Below, piece after piece: positions 23,799 through 32,245 of a stretch of DNA of 34,489 nucleotides; within the stretch, counting starts at the first letter, position 1; each line of letters starts with the position of its first letter. This DNA comes from Candidatus Bathyarchaeota archaeon ex4484_205 (lineage in GTDB: Archaea > Thermoproteota > EX4484-205): the NCBI GenBank assembly GCA_002255045.1, contig NJEE01000008.1, positions 1-34,489 on the forward strand, given 5' to 3'. The position numbers and the translations under genes were made by a program. The notes under the pieces were generated by a model. It was not told the DNA's origin. It ran no database searches and saw only the letters and a program-made list of their open reading frames with translations.

Positions 23799-24731
23799 AT
23801 GGTAAACATACCTGCAATAGACGTGGAGAATGTTTCCTTAGTTAAGAAAAAGGTAACTATTCTTGAAGATTTATCCTTCAGTGTGGATGTGAGTGAGGTG
23901 TTAGGCTTTTTTGGGGGCTTAGAAGATGGATTAGAGTATGTTATTCCTCTGCTTGCGGGTCTGGTCAAACCTTCTAAAGGGCGCATCTTAGTGTTTGGTG
24001 TAAATATAGCTAAAAGACCTAAACTTTTACGGTCAAAAATTGGCATATTTTCTCCTGCTATTTCATTTAACCTAAATATGAATTTATTATCCTTCATAAG
24101 TTTTATGACCGAATTATACAATTATAATGTGAAGGAAGCAGATAAGAAATTGAAGGAACTCTCCTCTATTTTGAATATTAATATAGAAGCAAGGATATCC
24201 ATCAAGAATTTATCCTTTATGGAAAAACAAAGAGTGATGCTCCTCTCCGTATTATTTAGAGATCCCGACATCCTTCTACTCGACCATCCTGAAATATGTC
24301 TTGATGCCTCCTCAATGCCTTATTTCATAAGATATATTCGTTCTCTGGCCTCTGTAGGTAAGTCCGTGGTATGGGTTTCATCTAATCCTGATGTCATCCA
24401 GTCAGCAGCTGATAGAATACTTTTTCTCTATAATGGTCATATACTTAAGGGTGGAGAGGTGACACCCTCATATGTGGAGTTTACGGTGGGTAATGTGCAT
24501 ATAGATTCCTTTACGAAGTTATTAACCACCTTAAATCTCATGTGGTCTTTCTTAGATGAACAACGTCTCCTTGTAAGAGTAATGAACAATCCTGATATGT
24601 TGGATCGGTTTCTAACTATGGCCATACGATCAGGTGCGGTAATTGAGAATATTAATGTGAGCACACCCAACTTAACTGACATCTATCTTGACTTATGTAG
24701 GAGGGCTAGAAGTGATGAAAACATCATTTAA
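23799..24731 (+). CDS. ABC ATPase homologue without catalytic motifs (pseudo-ATPase)
   Basis: A 310-residue protein with the overall plan of a DrrA/NatA/CcmA-type ABC ATPase, including the C-terminal PNLTDIYLDL typical of ABC-2 exporters. The catalytic motifs are gone at unchanged spacing. Walker A reads GFFGGLEDGLEYV (36-48) with no Gly-Lys-Ser/Thr, the signature is LSFMEKQR (138-145) instead of LSGGQ, Walker B is DILLLDHPE (157-165) with His for the catalytic Glu, and the switch His is Asn196 (VSSNPD). No frameshift is present, so the gene looks maintained as a protein. It has its own leader (23,711-23,788) and overlaps the membrane partner by 17 nt. Likely a regulatory or structural partner, not an active pump motor. 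Confidence 0.75.
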   Translation: MVNIPAIDVENVSLVKKKVTILEDLSFSVDVSEVLGFFGGLEDGLEYVIPLLAGLVKPSKGRILVFGVNIAKRPKLLRSKIGIFSPAISFNLNMNLLSFISFMTELYNYNVKEADKKLKELSSILNINIEARISIKNLSFMEKQRVMLLSVLFRDPDILLLDHPEICLDASSMPYFIRYIRSLASVGKSVVWVSSNPDVIQSAADRILFLYNGHILKGGEVTPSYVEFTVGNVHIDSFTKLLTTLNLMWSFLDEQRLLVRVMNNPDMLDRFLTMAIRSGAVIENINVSTPNLTDIYLDLCRRARSDENII

Positions 24732-25401
24732 GCTCCTTCTCCATCTCTACAAATCTTCCTTCCCATTCTTCATATTCTCCTTCCTATTCCCCCTGGTTCC
24801 TGTAGTATTTCTATCTCAAATAAATCTCATGATGGAGAACGTGCCTCCCACCCTCTTTTCGTCCCTTATACTCCTTTCCATCTTTTTACTGTCAATTATG
24901 GAGAATTCTTCTCAGGTGCTAAGTCTCCCCAATCCCTCTCTGGCATTTCTCTATCTACATGGTGTCTCTATCGAGAAACTTTTCATAGCAAAGACTATAC
25001 TCTCTTCCATCCTCTTCCTTGGACGTATCTTCCTATTCCTCTTCATTTCAAGCCTATATTCACTTATTCCGCTTGAAAATTTCTTTTTCCTATTCTCCTC
25101 TCTAGTAGTCTCTCTGCTCATATTTTCTTTTTCACATTTGGTGAATAGGTTTAACTCGAATGCTTTATCCTCCTATTTAATCACTCTGTCGGTTCTTTAT
25201 GTCCTCTTCGAGGTTCCATACATCATTTTTGGAGAGGATATTCCTTTCGCAACATTCTCATTAACCCGTTTCTATTCCACGCTCCTTTTCTCCTCACCTG
25301 ACTTATATTCCCTCTCTCTATTCTCGATTTGGGCCATTATTCTCTTCGTCCTCGTTTATCTTTCATATCGCTTTTACACCCCTCGTCTCCATTCCTCTTG
25401 A
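24715..25401 (+). CDS. Membrane protein, ABC-2 permease-like
   Basis: A 228-residue, very hydrophobic protein with about six membrane segments (roughly 12-32, 46-62, 94-114, 120-139, 152-170 and 204-222) and a cytoplasmic segment with VLSLPNPSLAFLYLHGVSIEKLF between segments 2 and 3, as in CcmB/ABC-2 type permeases. The start is the ATG at 24,715 with GGAGGG upstream; a GTG one codon earlier and a TTG nine codons earlier are possible. It overlaps the pseudo-ATPase gene by 17 nt, so the two are coupled. Function and substrate are not evident. Confidence 0.65.
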   Translation: MKTSFKLLLHLYKSSFPFFIFSFLFPLVPVVFLSQINLMMENVPPTLFSSLILLSIFLLSIMENSSQVLSLPNPSLAFLYLHGVSIEKLFIAKTILSSILFLGRIFLFLFISSLYSLIPLENFFFLFSSLVVSLLIFSFSHLVNRFNSNALSSYLITLSVLYVLFEVPYIIFGEDIPFATFSLTRFYSTLLFSSPDLYSLSLFSIWAIILFVLVYLSYRFYTPRLHSS

Positions 25402-25415
25402 TCTCCAGAAAAGCT

Positions 25416-25425
25416 TAATATATAA
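25416..25425 (+). promoter_or_regulatory. Strong TATA box of the ilv operon
   Basis: TAATATATAA, within CTTAATATATAACC, predicts a start near 25,446-25,450, about 115 nt before ilvB. Such a long leader is unusual beside the short leaders elsewhere in the window. Confidence 0.6.
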
Positions 25426-25453
25426 CCTCGTAGTTTTTCCTCTCACGAATGGT

Positions 25454-25548
25454 GATGTCGATGGTGAGGTGTACAAGGGGGCGATACCCCGTCTACCAAA
25501 TTCTTTGCGTTCTCTGACCCCAACGTCATCTATCGTACTCTTATTTTT
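25454..25548 (+). promoter_or_regulatory. Structured leader and T-run upstream of ilvB
   Basis: Two nested helices are visible. The inner hairpin is GGTGTAC-AA-GGGG, loop GCGATA, CCCC-GTCTACC (25,468-25,497), with an AA bulge and one mismatch. The outer helix pairs GATGTCGATGG (25,454-25,464) with CCAACGTCATC (25,520-25,530), nine of eleven positions matching. A T-run, TTATTTTTTG (25,541-25,549), follows, and then the ilvB SD GAGGTGA (25,553-25,559). This is the layout of an attenuator or riboswitch, or of a separate ~85-nt RNA with its own terminator. No known family is recognised. The pairings are from reading, not from folding software. Confidence 0.5.
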
Positions 25549-25565
25549 TGCAGAGGTGAAATATT

Positions 25566-27001
25566 ATGAAAATGAAGGGTACTGAAATTGTAGTGGAGTC
25601 TCTAAAACGGCATAAAGTAGATGTAATGTTTGGCCTTCCAGGAGGCGCAATAATGCCCGTCTACGATGTGCTTTACGACACTCCTGAAATAAAACACATC
25701 TTAGGTCGGCATGAGCAAGGTGTGGCCCATATGGCTGATGGATATGCTAGGGCTTCAGGGAAGCCCGGTGTATTAATGGTGACTTCAGGTCCTGGTGCAA
25801 CCAACACCATAACTGGCATTGCAACGGCATACATGGATTCCTCTCCACTTGTAAGTTTCGCTGGACAAGTTCCTACCCATCTAATTGGTAAAGATGCATT
25901 TCAGGAAACTGATGTCTTTTCTCTAATGATCCCCATCACGAAAATGAACTTCTTACCGAAGAGAACAGAGGAACTGCCTGCTACAATAAAACTTGCTTTT
26001 GAGATTGCTACAAAAGGCAGACCAGGTCCAGTACATATAGATCTTCCAAGAGATGTGCAGCTAGGGGAGGTAGGCTCCGTCTTCTATCCCACAGAAGATT
26101 TGTATCACTATAGTATTCCCGAACCTAGCTCAGAGCGTATACGGCAAGCAGCAGAAATGTTGCTGTCTGCTCAATATCCCATCATCCTTGCAGGCGGCGG
26201 TGTCTAGACGAGTCCGAAATAGGGAAAATCATAAAGCCACAACTCGCTCTGTTAGGTGATGCAAAAAGAATATTATCTCGGCTTCTCAAAACTCTTCAAA
26301 AATTGTCGAAAAAAGGTCGGAAAAACGCTTGGAGCGAGCGGATGAAACAGTTGAAACAACTTGATTCTTTCGATATTGATTGGGATGCTACTCCAATAAG
26401 GCCTGAGCGAGTTGTCAAAGAGATTTCCGACCTCCTCAGAAAAGATGACATCGTTACTACAGAAGTAGGACAATGCCAGATGTTTGCCACCCTCCATATA
26501 AGGACGTATAAGCCGAGACATTTCATAACCTCCGGAGGGCTAGGAACAATGGGTTTCGGATTGCCTGCTGCAATAGGTGCAAAGGCTGCTTCTCCGGATT
26601 CAGTGGTAGTAGATGTCGCCGGTGATGGTAGCTACATAATGACTTGTAACTCTCTTCCAGTTTCTATAGAACATCACTTACCAATCGTTGTGGCCATCTT
26701 AGATAATAGATATCTTGGAATGGTAAGACAATGGCAAGAGCTATTCATGGATAAAAAATATTCTCACGTATATCTCGGTGAACGTACTGATCTAACAACA
26801 GTTGCAGAGGGATTTGGTGCAAAAGGCATTGTAGTGACTAAACCTACAGAGATACGGGAAGCATTACAAGAGGCCTTCAAAAGTGACACATCTACCGTAA
26901 TAGATTTTATGGTAGAGAGAGAGGCCAATGTGTTCCCAATGGTTCCTGCCGGCGCTGCCTTAACAGAGTTTGTAGAGGTGAGGAAGACGAGGGGTGAATA
27001 A
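25566..27001 (+). pseudogene. ilvB: Acetolactate synthase large subunit, interrupted by internal deletion and frameshift
   Basis: Residues of the N-terminal TPP-pyrimidine domain (25,566-26,204: FGLPGGAIMPVYD, HEQGVAHMADGYARASGKPG, GPGATNTITGI, and up to ILAGGG) run into a TAG at 26,205. In the +2 frame, homology resumes at once with DESEIGKIIKPQLALLGDAKRIL and continues through the C-terminal TPP-diphosphate domain (GLGTMGFGLPAAIGAK, DVAGDGSYIMTCN, LDNRYLGMVRQWQELF) to 27,001. About 100 residues of the central FAD-binding domain are missing. Both flanking parts are otherwise undamaged and at normal codon usage, so the event is recent or an assembly error. An intact enzyme would condense pyruvate to acetolactate. 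The operon partners ilvN, ilvC and ilvD are intact. Confidence 0.88.
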
Positions 27002-27002
27002 A

Positions 27003-27485
27003 ATGTCTGGAAATACTGTCGCCTTTATCCTTTCACTTACAGTAGAGGACAAACCTGGCGTTATGGAACGTATATCCAGAATCTTCGCGAGGAGAAGCAT
27101 AAATATCGACAGCATAACTGTAGGAAGAATATCCCCTGGCGTATCTCGCATAATATTAAGCTTCAAGACAGAACCTGATGAGGCTAGATTTGTCTCCTCT
27201 CTCCTAAGAAAGATGTTCTTGGTTAAGTCTGTTGATCGATTAGATCCCGATAACTCTGTAACTCGGGAATTGGCAATAGTGAAGTTTAAAACACCAGACC
27301 GAGAGGCAAAACTTCAAGTTCTTAAGGTTCTAGATGAAATGGGTGCTAGAATCCTCTATACCGAATTGAGTTACATAATAGCTGAATTGACCGGCTCCCC
27401 ATCCAGAATCGATGAAGTCCTCTCTAAGCTATCTTCCTATGCCTTCGAGTTTGCAAGATCCGGCATAGCTGCAATAAATCTTTAG
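27003..27485 (+). CDS. ilvN: Acetolactate synthase small (regulatory) subunit
   Basis: Regulatory subunit conferring valine sensitivity and activation, 160 residues. The N-terminal ACT domain reads FILSLTVEDKPGVMERISRIFARRSINIDSITVG, followed by a second ACT-like half ending in AIVKFKTPDREAKLQVL and SYAFEFARSGIAAI, as in full-length IlvN/IlvH. The ATG at 27,003 has AGGGGTGA 5-6 nt upstream; a GTG at 26,994 would add three residues. It starts 1 nt after the end of ilvB. Confidence 0.92.
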   Translation: MSGNTVAFILSLTVEDKPGVMERISRIFARRSINIDSITVGRISPGVSRIILSFKTEPDEARFVSSLLRKMFLVKSVDRLDPDNSVTRELAIVKFKTPDREAKLQVLKVLDEMGARILYTELSYIIAELTGSPSRIDEVLSKLSSYAFEFARSGIAAINL

Positions 27486-27505
27486 TTTTATAGGAGGTTG
27501 GTTTC

Positions 27506-28495
27506 ATGGTCAAAGTATTTAAGGACGAGGAAATCTCAACAGAAGTCTTAAAAGAGAAAACTATAGCAATAATCGGATATGGCTCACAGGGTAGAGCGCA
27601 GGCATTAAACCTCAGAGACAGCGGGTTCGATATAATTCTAGGTCTCAGAGAGGGAGGTCCTTCTTGGCAGCGTGCAGAGTCGGAGGGGTTCAATGTATTT
27701 ACCATTGATGAAGCTAGCTCCAGAGGGGATATAGTTCACATCCTTATTCCCGATCCTGTTCAACCATACGTGTATCGTAAGTTCATAGAGCCCAACTTGA
27801 AGGAGGGTGCTGCCTTAGGTTTCAGCCATGCCTTCAACATCCATTACAAACAAATAATCCCGCCGCCAAATTGTGACGTCTTTCTGATAGCTCCTAAAGC
27901 CCCTGGAATTACCGTGAGGGAAACCTATGTCAGAGGGAGTGGGGTGCCAGGTCTCGTCGCAGTGTATCAAGACTCTAGCGGGTATGCCTGGGACATTGCC
28001 TTGGCCATGGGTAAGGGAATAGGCTTGTCTCGGTGTGGATTAATTGAAACAACCTTTAAAGAAGAGGTAGAAACTGATCTCTTTGGTGAGCAAGTAGTTC
28101 TTTGTGGTGGAGTCACAGAGCTTATAAAAGCTGGCTTCGAAACCCTAGTGGAGGCTGGTTATCAGCCGGAGATAGCTTACTATGAATGTTTGAATGAGCT
28201 TAAGTTAATTGTGGATTTAATATGGTCTAAGGGTATCATGGGTATGTGGCAGAATGTGAGCGATACTGCTAAGTATGGTGGGTTAACTAGAGGTCCGATA
28301 GTTATCGACGAGTCTGTGAGGGCAAGAATGAAGAAGATATTACGTGACATCCAAAGTGGTGTCTTTGCGAGGGAATGGATTCTGGAGTATCAGTCTAAGA
28401 TGCCTGTCTTAAACTCTCTGATGGAGGCTGCTGAGAAGCATCCGATAGAGGATGTAGGTAAGAGATTAAGGAAACTGGCCGGAATGGAGGAGTAA
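27506..28495 (+). CDS. ilvC: Ketol-acid reductoisomerase
   Basis: Isomerises and reduces acetolactate/acetohydroxybutyrate, class I KARI, 329 residues. The cofactor loop is [17 protein letters not shown] and the specificity loop [16 protein letters not shown]. The knotted C-terminal domain has the Mg ligands in ETDLFGEQ and [12 protein letters not shown], plus [17 protein letters not shown] lies 8 nt before the ATG. It follows ilvN by 20 nt. Confidence 0.95.
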   Translation: MVKVFKDEEISTEVLKEKTIAIIGYGSQGRAQALNLRDSGFDIILGLREGGPSWQRAESEGFNVFTIDEASSRGDIVHILIPDPVQPYVYRKFIEPNLKEGAALGFSHAFNIHYKQIIPPPNCDVFLIAPKAPGITVRETYVRGSGVPGLVAVYQDSSGYAWDIALAMGKGIGLSRCGLIETTFKEEVETDLFGEQVVLCGGVTELIKAGFETLVEAGYQPEIAYYECLNELKLIVDLIWSKGIMGMWQNVSDTAKYGGLTRGPIVIDESVRARMKKILRDIQSGVFAREWILEYQSKMPVLNSLMEAAEKHPIEDVGKRLRKLAGMEE

Positions 28496-28535
28496 AATCT
28501 TTTTATCTATTCCTCCTTCCTTCTTTCTTGATTAA
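28496..28535 (+). terminator. Pyrimidine-rich tract after ilvC
   Basis: The 43-nt gap between ilvC and ilvD holds ATCTTTTTATC followed by an almost pure pyrimidine run. Such T-rich tracts act as terminators in archaea, but the gap may equally hold the ilvD promoter (TTTTTATC is 30-38 nt before the ilvD TTG). The two readings are not exclusive. Confidence 0.4.
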
Positions 28536-28538
28536 GAC

Positions 28539-30155
28539 TTGAGAAGTGATACTGTTAAGAAAGGGGTTGAACGTGCTCCTCATCGTTCACTTCTTTACGC
28601 TACTGGTCTCGCAGAGGGCGATATGGATAAGCCATTGGTCGCAATTGTCAACTCATGGAATGAGATAGTTCCAGGACATGTTCATTTAGACAGGTTAGCA
28701 AAATATGTTGCTATGGGTGTAAGGGCAGCGGGTGGTGTCCCAATTCAATTCAACACTATTGGAGTATGTGACGGCATTGCAATGGGTCACATAGGCATGA
28801 AATATTCTCTGCCTAGTAGGGAAATAATAGCTGACTCCGTTGAGATAATGCTTGAGGCACACAGGTTTGATGCAGCAGTTTTCATCGCATCTTGTGATAA
28901 GATCGTTCCCGGTCATCTTATAGCCCTAGCTAGAGTGAATATTCCTTCTATTTTCGTAACTGGAGGCCCTATGATGCCTGGCTTCTTCAAAGACAAGAAC
29001 GTGGATCTTATAAGCGTATTTGAGGCGGTGGGTGAGCTCAAAAAGGGGGCCTCTGAAATGGATTTGAATTTGTTAGAAAAAATTGCTTGTCCCGGACCTG
29101 GTAGCTGTGCTGGATTATTTACCGCAAATACTATGGCTTGTATAGTTGAGGCACTTGGCCTCTCCCTTCCTTATACTGCAGCTACACACGCTGTAGATGC
29201 CTCCAAAAAACGTATCGCTTATAATTCAGGTGTCCAAGTTATGAAGCTTCTTGATAAAGGAATATGTCCAAGTGATATTCTAACTCCTGAAAGCTTCTAT
29301 AATGCAATCAGAATCGACTGTGCATTAGGTGGTTCTACCAACACTGTGCTGCATCTTCCTCGAATAGCCAGAGAGTTAAATATTGACCTGAGTTTAGAGC
29401 TATTTGACGAAATTAGTAGGGAAACTCCTACTCTAACCAAGCTTCGTCCTTCTGGTCCCTACTTTATGTGGGACTTATTCAAGGTTGGGGGGGTGCCTGC
29501 CGTATTAAAGGCTCTTTCAGAGAAACTCGAGTTGGATGTGTTGACGGTAACTGGCAAGACTTTAAGAGAACTAATTTCTACCTATCCAGATCCTGATGGA
29601 GAAGTTGTAAGGACCTTAAATAATCCCTATCGTCCTGATGGAGGTATTGCTATCTTGTGGGGTAGCTTAGCGCCTAAAGGTGCCGTAATTAAAACTGCTG
29701 CCCTCCCTCTCGAGTTGAATCATTTTGAAGGAGAAGCACATGTATTCAACAGTGAGGAGGAGGCTGTGAAAGGAATAATGGAGGGTGTCAGTGAAGGTGA
29801 AGTAATCATTATACGCTATGAGGGGCCAAAAGGTGGTCCAGGAATGCGGGAAATGTTAGCACCCACTAGCCTCATAGCTGGAATGGGCATGGATACCTCT
29901 GTAGCTCTAATCACTGACGGTCGTTTCTCAGGTGGTACACGGGGCATAAGTATAGGACATGTTTCTCCAGAGGCTTATGAGGGGGGTCCAATAGCACTTG
30001 TAGAGAATGGAGATAAGATAACTATAGACATACCCTCGAGAAAGATTGATTTAAAAATAAGTGAGGAAGAACTGGAGATGAGGCGGAGGAAATGGTCTCC
30101 TCCCAAGAGAAAGCTTCGGGGGGTGCTCAAAAGCTTCGCAGAGTTTTATCTCTAA
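28539..30155 (+). CDS. ilvD: Dihydroxy-acid dehydratase
   Basis: Dehydrates dihydroxyisovalerate and dihydroxymethylvalerate, [Fe-S] enzyme of 538 residues. It starts with [23 protein letters not shown], the family N-terminus. The iron-sulfur cysteines are in [21 protein letters not shown] and [16 protein letters not shown], and the C-terminal part has [21 protein letters not shown]. The start is a TTG; an in-frame TAA stands two codons upstream, so no other start can lie further out. No SD is evident, which fits a leaderless message. Confidence 0.94.
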   Translation: MRSDTVKKGVERAPHRSLLYATGLAEGDMDKPLVAIVNSWNEIVPGHVHLDRLAKYVAMGVRAAGGVPIQFNTIGVCDGIAMGHIGMKYSLPSREIIADSVEIMLEAHRFDAAVFIASCDKIVPGHLIALARVNIPSIFVTGGPMMPGFFKDKNVDLISVFEAVGELKKGASEMDLNLLEKIACPGPGSCAGLFTANTMACIVEALGLSLPYTAATHAVDASKKRIAYNSGVQVMKLLDKGICPSDILTPESFYNAIRIDCALGGSTNTVLHLPRIARELNIDLSLELFDEISRETPTLTKLRPSGPYFMWDLFKVGGVPAVLKALSEKLELDVLTVTGKTLRELISTYPDPDGEVVRTLNNPYRPDGGIAILWGSLAPKGAVIKTAALPLELNHFEGEAHVFNSEEEAVKGIMEGVSEGEVIIIRYEGPKGGPGMREMLAPTSLIAGMGMDTSVALITDGRFSGGTRGISIGHVSPEAYEGGPIALVENGDKITIDIPSRKIDLKISEEELEMRRRKWSPPKRKLRGVLKSFAEFYL

Positions 30156-30190
30156 CATCCTTCAAGGATATTCGTAATGCTTTTTCATCC

Positions 30191-30814
30191 ATGGGTTACT
30201 CGATGGGATCTCCAGATTTCCCAAGAGTTACTCTTCTCATTCTAGCTATGAATATCATAATTTACATAGCTGAATTGGTAAACCCTCCCCTTAAACATCA
30301 CTTTGGTTTAATCCCCCAAGAAGTTTCACGTATACGGAACCTTCACACGCTTCTTTCTGCGATGTATCTCCATGCAGACATCTTTCATTTGCTCTCTAAC
30401 ATGTTTGTATTAATAGTCATCGGCTCAGAGTGTGAGAGAGCTATAGGTTCTCTGCACTTTCTTCTTCTCTATCACCTCTCCGGTATTGGTGGAAACCTCT
30501 TACATACTCTTATATTTTCTAATAGTTTAGTGGTTACATTGGGTGCCTCGGGTGGCATATTTGGGCTGATCGCTGTCTTTGGTATTCTCTTCCCCACACG
30601 ACCAGTAGTGGCTTTCTATTTCTTTCTGCCCATCATGATGCCAGCCTTTCTCTGGGCTTTATTTTACTTCCTATTTGAGATATTCTATCAACTCATTGGT
30701 GGTGCATTCTTCATAGCTCATATGGCGCATATAGGGGGCTTTCTCACAGGGGTAAGCTATGGTCTCTATCTAAAGAGGCAGAGATATCGAAAGTATTGGT
30801 TCTCAGCCTACTGA
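30191..30814 (+). CDS. Rhomboid-family intramembrane serine protease
   Basis: A 207-residue membrane protease with six or more helices. Catalytic Ser120 is in LGASGGIFGL, catalytic His180 in HMAHIGGFLTG, and the oxyanion Asn70 in HLLSNMFV. All the residues needed for activity are present. I chose the ATG at 30,191, just ahead of the first membrane helix; an ATG at 30,092 is in frame, but it lies inside ilvD and lacks an SD. The 3' end overlaps the convergent mutase gene by 12 nt. Substrates are unknown. Confidence 0.85.
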   Translation: MGYSMGSPDFPRVTLLILAMNIIIYIAELVNPPLKHHFGLIPQEVSRIRNLHTLLSAMYLHADIFHLLSNMFVLIVIGSECERAIGSLHFLLLYHLSGIGGNLLHTLIFSNSLVVTLGASGGIFGLIAVFGILFPTRPVVAFYFFLPIMMPAFLWALFYFLFEIFYQLIGGAFFIAHMAHIGGFLTGVSYGLYLKRQRYRKYWFSAY

Positions 30815-32179
30815 CTTAATATCCAGCTTGATATTCAATTTTTCTGCTGCTCTTTCTAGTAAATTTACCGCCTCTTTGTATAATTTTTGAAGCATTTCTC
30901 TATCATCTCCTTCTACTCTTAGCACTATGTCCGGCTGTGTGTTTGAGGCTCTTATTAAATACCATCCTTTCTCATATTCTACTCTCACACCATCTATTGT
31001 TATAATTCTGTCAGCCGATAAGTTTCTTGTTTCACGTCTTAGTATTTCTATAATTTCAAATTTGCTAGTATCACCAACTCTTACCCTAATTCTAGGTGTT
31101 ATGAAACTTTTTGGAAAGTTTTTTGTTAGATCATGTAATTTAATTCCCTTTCTGTAGAGAATCTTAAGTAATCTTAATGCAGAGTAAATTCCATCATCAA
31201 ATCCATAGTGTTCATCTCTAAAATAATAGTGCCCAGATGTTTCACCACCTAAATCTGCATTCTCCTCCAAAATTTTTCTCATAACATAGGAATGCCCTAT
31301 TTTGCTCAATATTACCGAACATCCTTTATTTTGAAGATACTCAACTATCTTCTTGGATGCTAAGATATCCATTATAACTTTGACTTTTCCACGTTTTTCT
31401 AAGATATCAAGTGCATATATCGCCAGTATAACGTCTCCCGGAATTAGCTCACCTTCTTCATCGACAAATCCCACTCTATCAGCATCCACATCAAATGCGA
31501 TTCCTATTCTACCATTTTGATGTTTCCTAAGATTCTGTAGTGTGCTCTCATCCACTGGATTTACAACCCCTGCAGGAAATCTTCCATCTGGTTTTTCATT
31601 TAAAATTTTTATTTTCAATCCTATCTCTTGAAATTTCGATAAAATTCTGCCACCTGTTCCATTTCCGTTCTCAATTACACATTCACCTTCTATTTTACCT
31701 ATTTTCTCCTTTATATCTCTCCAATATTCTTCTGTTATATCCTTAAGAAGATATTGGCCTACCTCTCTAGACACTTTATATTCATTTCTTATAACAAGTT
31801 CCTCAATTTTATTTATCCCCGTTTCATAAGTTAAACTCACTCCTCCCTCACCTGTGAACTTGAGACCCACATATTCAGGTGGATTGTGGGATGCCGTCAC
31901 AACAATTCCTCCCTTACATTTCATTATTGTGGCTCCAAAATATACTGTGGGCGTGGGTACTATGCCCACATCTATCACATCATCCCCAGATGCCAAAAGA
32001 CCGGAAATTGTTGCATGTGCTATCACGCCACTTCCCAACCTCACGTCTCTCCCCACTATGACTTCTCCTCTCCCTATAAGATTGCCATACGCTACACCTA
32101 TCTTGTATGCAATTTCTCCGTCAATCTCCTCTGGATATATGCCCCGAATATCGTAAGCACGGAATATATTCCTCTGCAT
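30803..32179 (-). CDS. Phosphomannomutase/phosphoglucomutase
   Basis: Alpha-D-phosphohexomutase, 458 residues. The phosphoserine loop is VTASHNP (Ser97), the metal-binding loop is FDVDADRVGFVD (Asp230, Asp232, Asp234), the sugar-binding loop GGETSGH (311-317), and the phosphate-binding loop RASNTQP (410-416). The metal loop reads DVDADR where DGDGDR is more common. Sugar preference (mannose or glucose phosphate, or glucosamine phosphate) is not evident from these motifs alone. It could supply mannose-1-phosphate for glycans. Divergent from argH with a 66-nt gap. Confidence 0.93.
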   Translation of the reverse strand: MQRNIFRAYDIRGIYPEEIDGEIAYKIGVAYGNLIGRGEVIVGRDVRLGSGVIAHATISGLLASGDDVIDVGIVPTPTVYFGATIMKCKGGIVVTASHNPPEYVGLKFTGEGGVSLTYETGINKIEELVIRNEYKVSREVGQYLLKDITEEYWRDIKEKIGKIEGECVIENGNGTGGRILSKFQEIGLKIKILNEKPDGRFPAGVVNPVDESTLQNLRKHQNGRIGIAFDVDADRVGFVDEEGELIPGDVILAIYALDILEKRGKVKVIMDILASKKIVEYLQNKGCSVILSKIGHSYVMRKILEENADLGGETSGHYYFRDEHYGFDDGIYSALRLLKILYRKGIKLHDLTKNFPKSFITPRIRVRVGDTSKFEIIEILRRETRNLSADRIITIDGVRVEYEKGWYLIRASNTQPDIVLRVEGDDREMLQKLYKEAVNLLERAAEKLNIKLDIKSVG

Positions 32180-32245
32180 TCTTTCAACACTTTATTCTTA
32201 AAGGTGATGTTTATTAGGTTATTTCTCCAGTATCCTTTTTTAGAA

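Noticed and set aside
25446-25530. C/D box sRNA in the ilv leader
   Set aside because: The C box is imperfect (GTGATGT), there is no C'/D' pair, and the terminal stem does not flank the CTGA; a structured leader explains it better.
26190-26310. Programmed frameshift in ilvB
   Set aside because: About 100 residues of the central domain are absent, so a frameshift alone would not restore a normal enzyme.
31886-32245. A long N-terminal extension of argH
   Set aside because: It would be antisense to the 5' end of the phosphomannomutase gene, is of low-quality composition, and argH homology begins at the ATG at 32,246.
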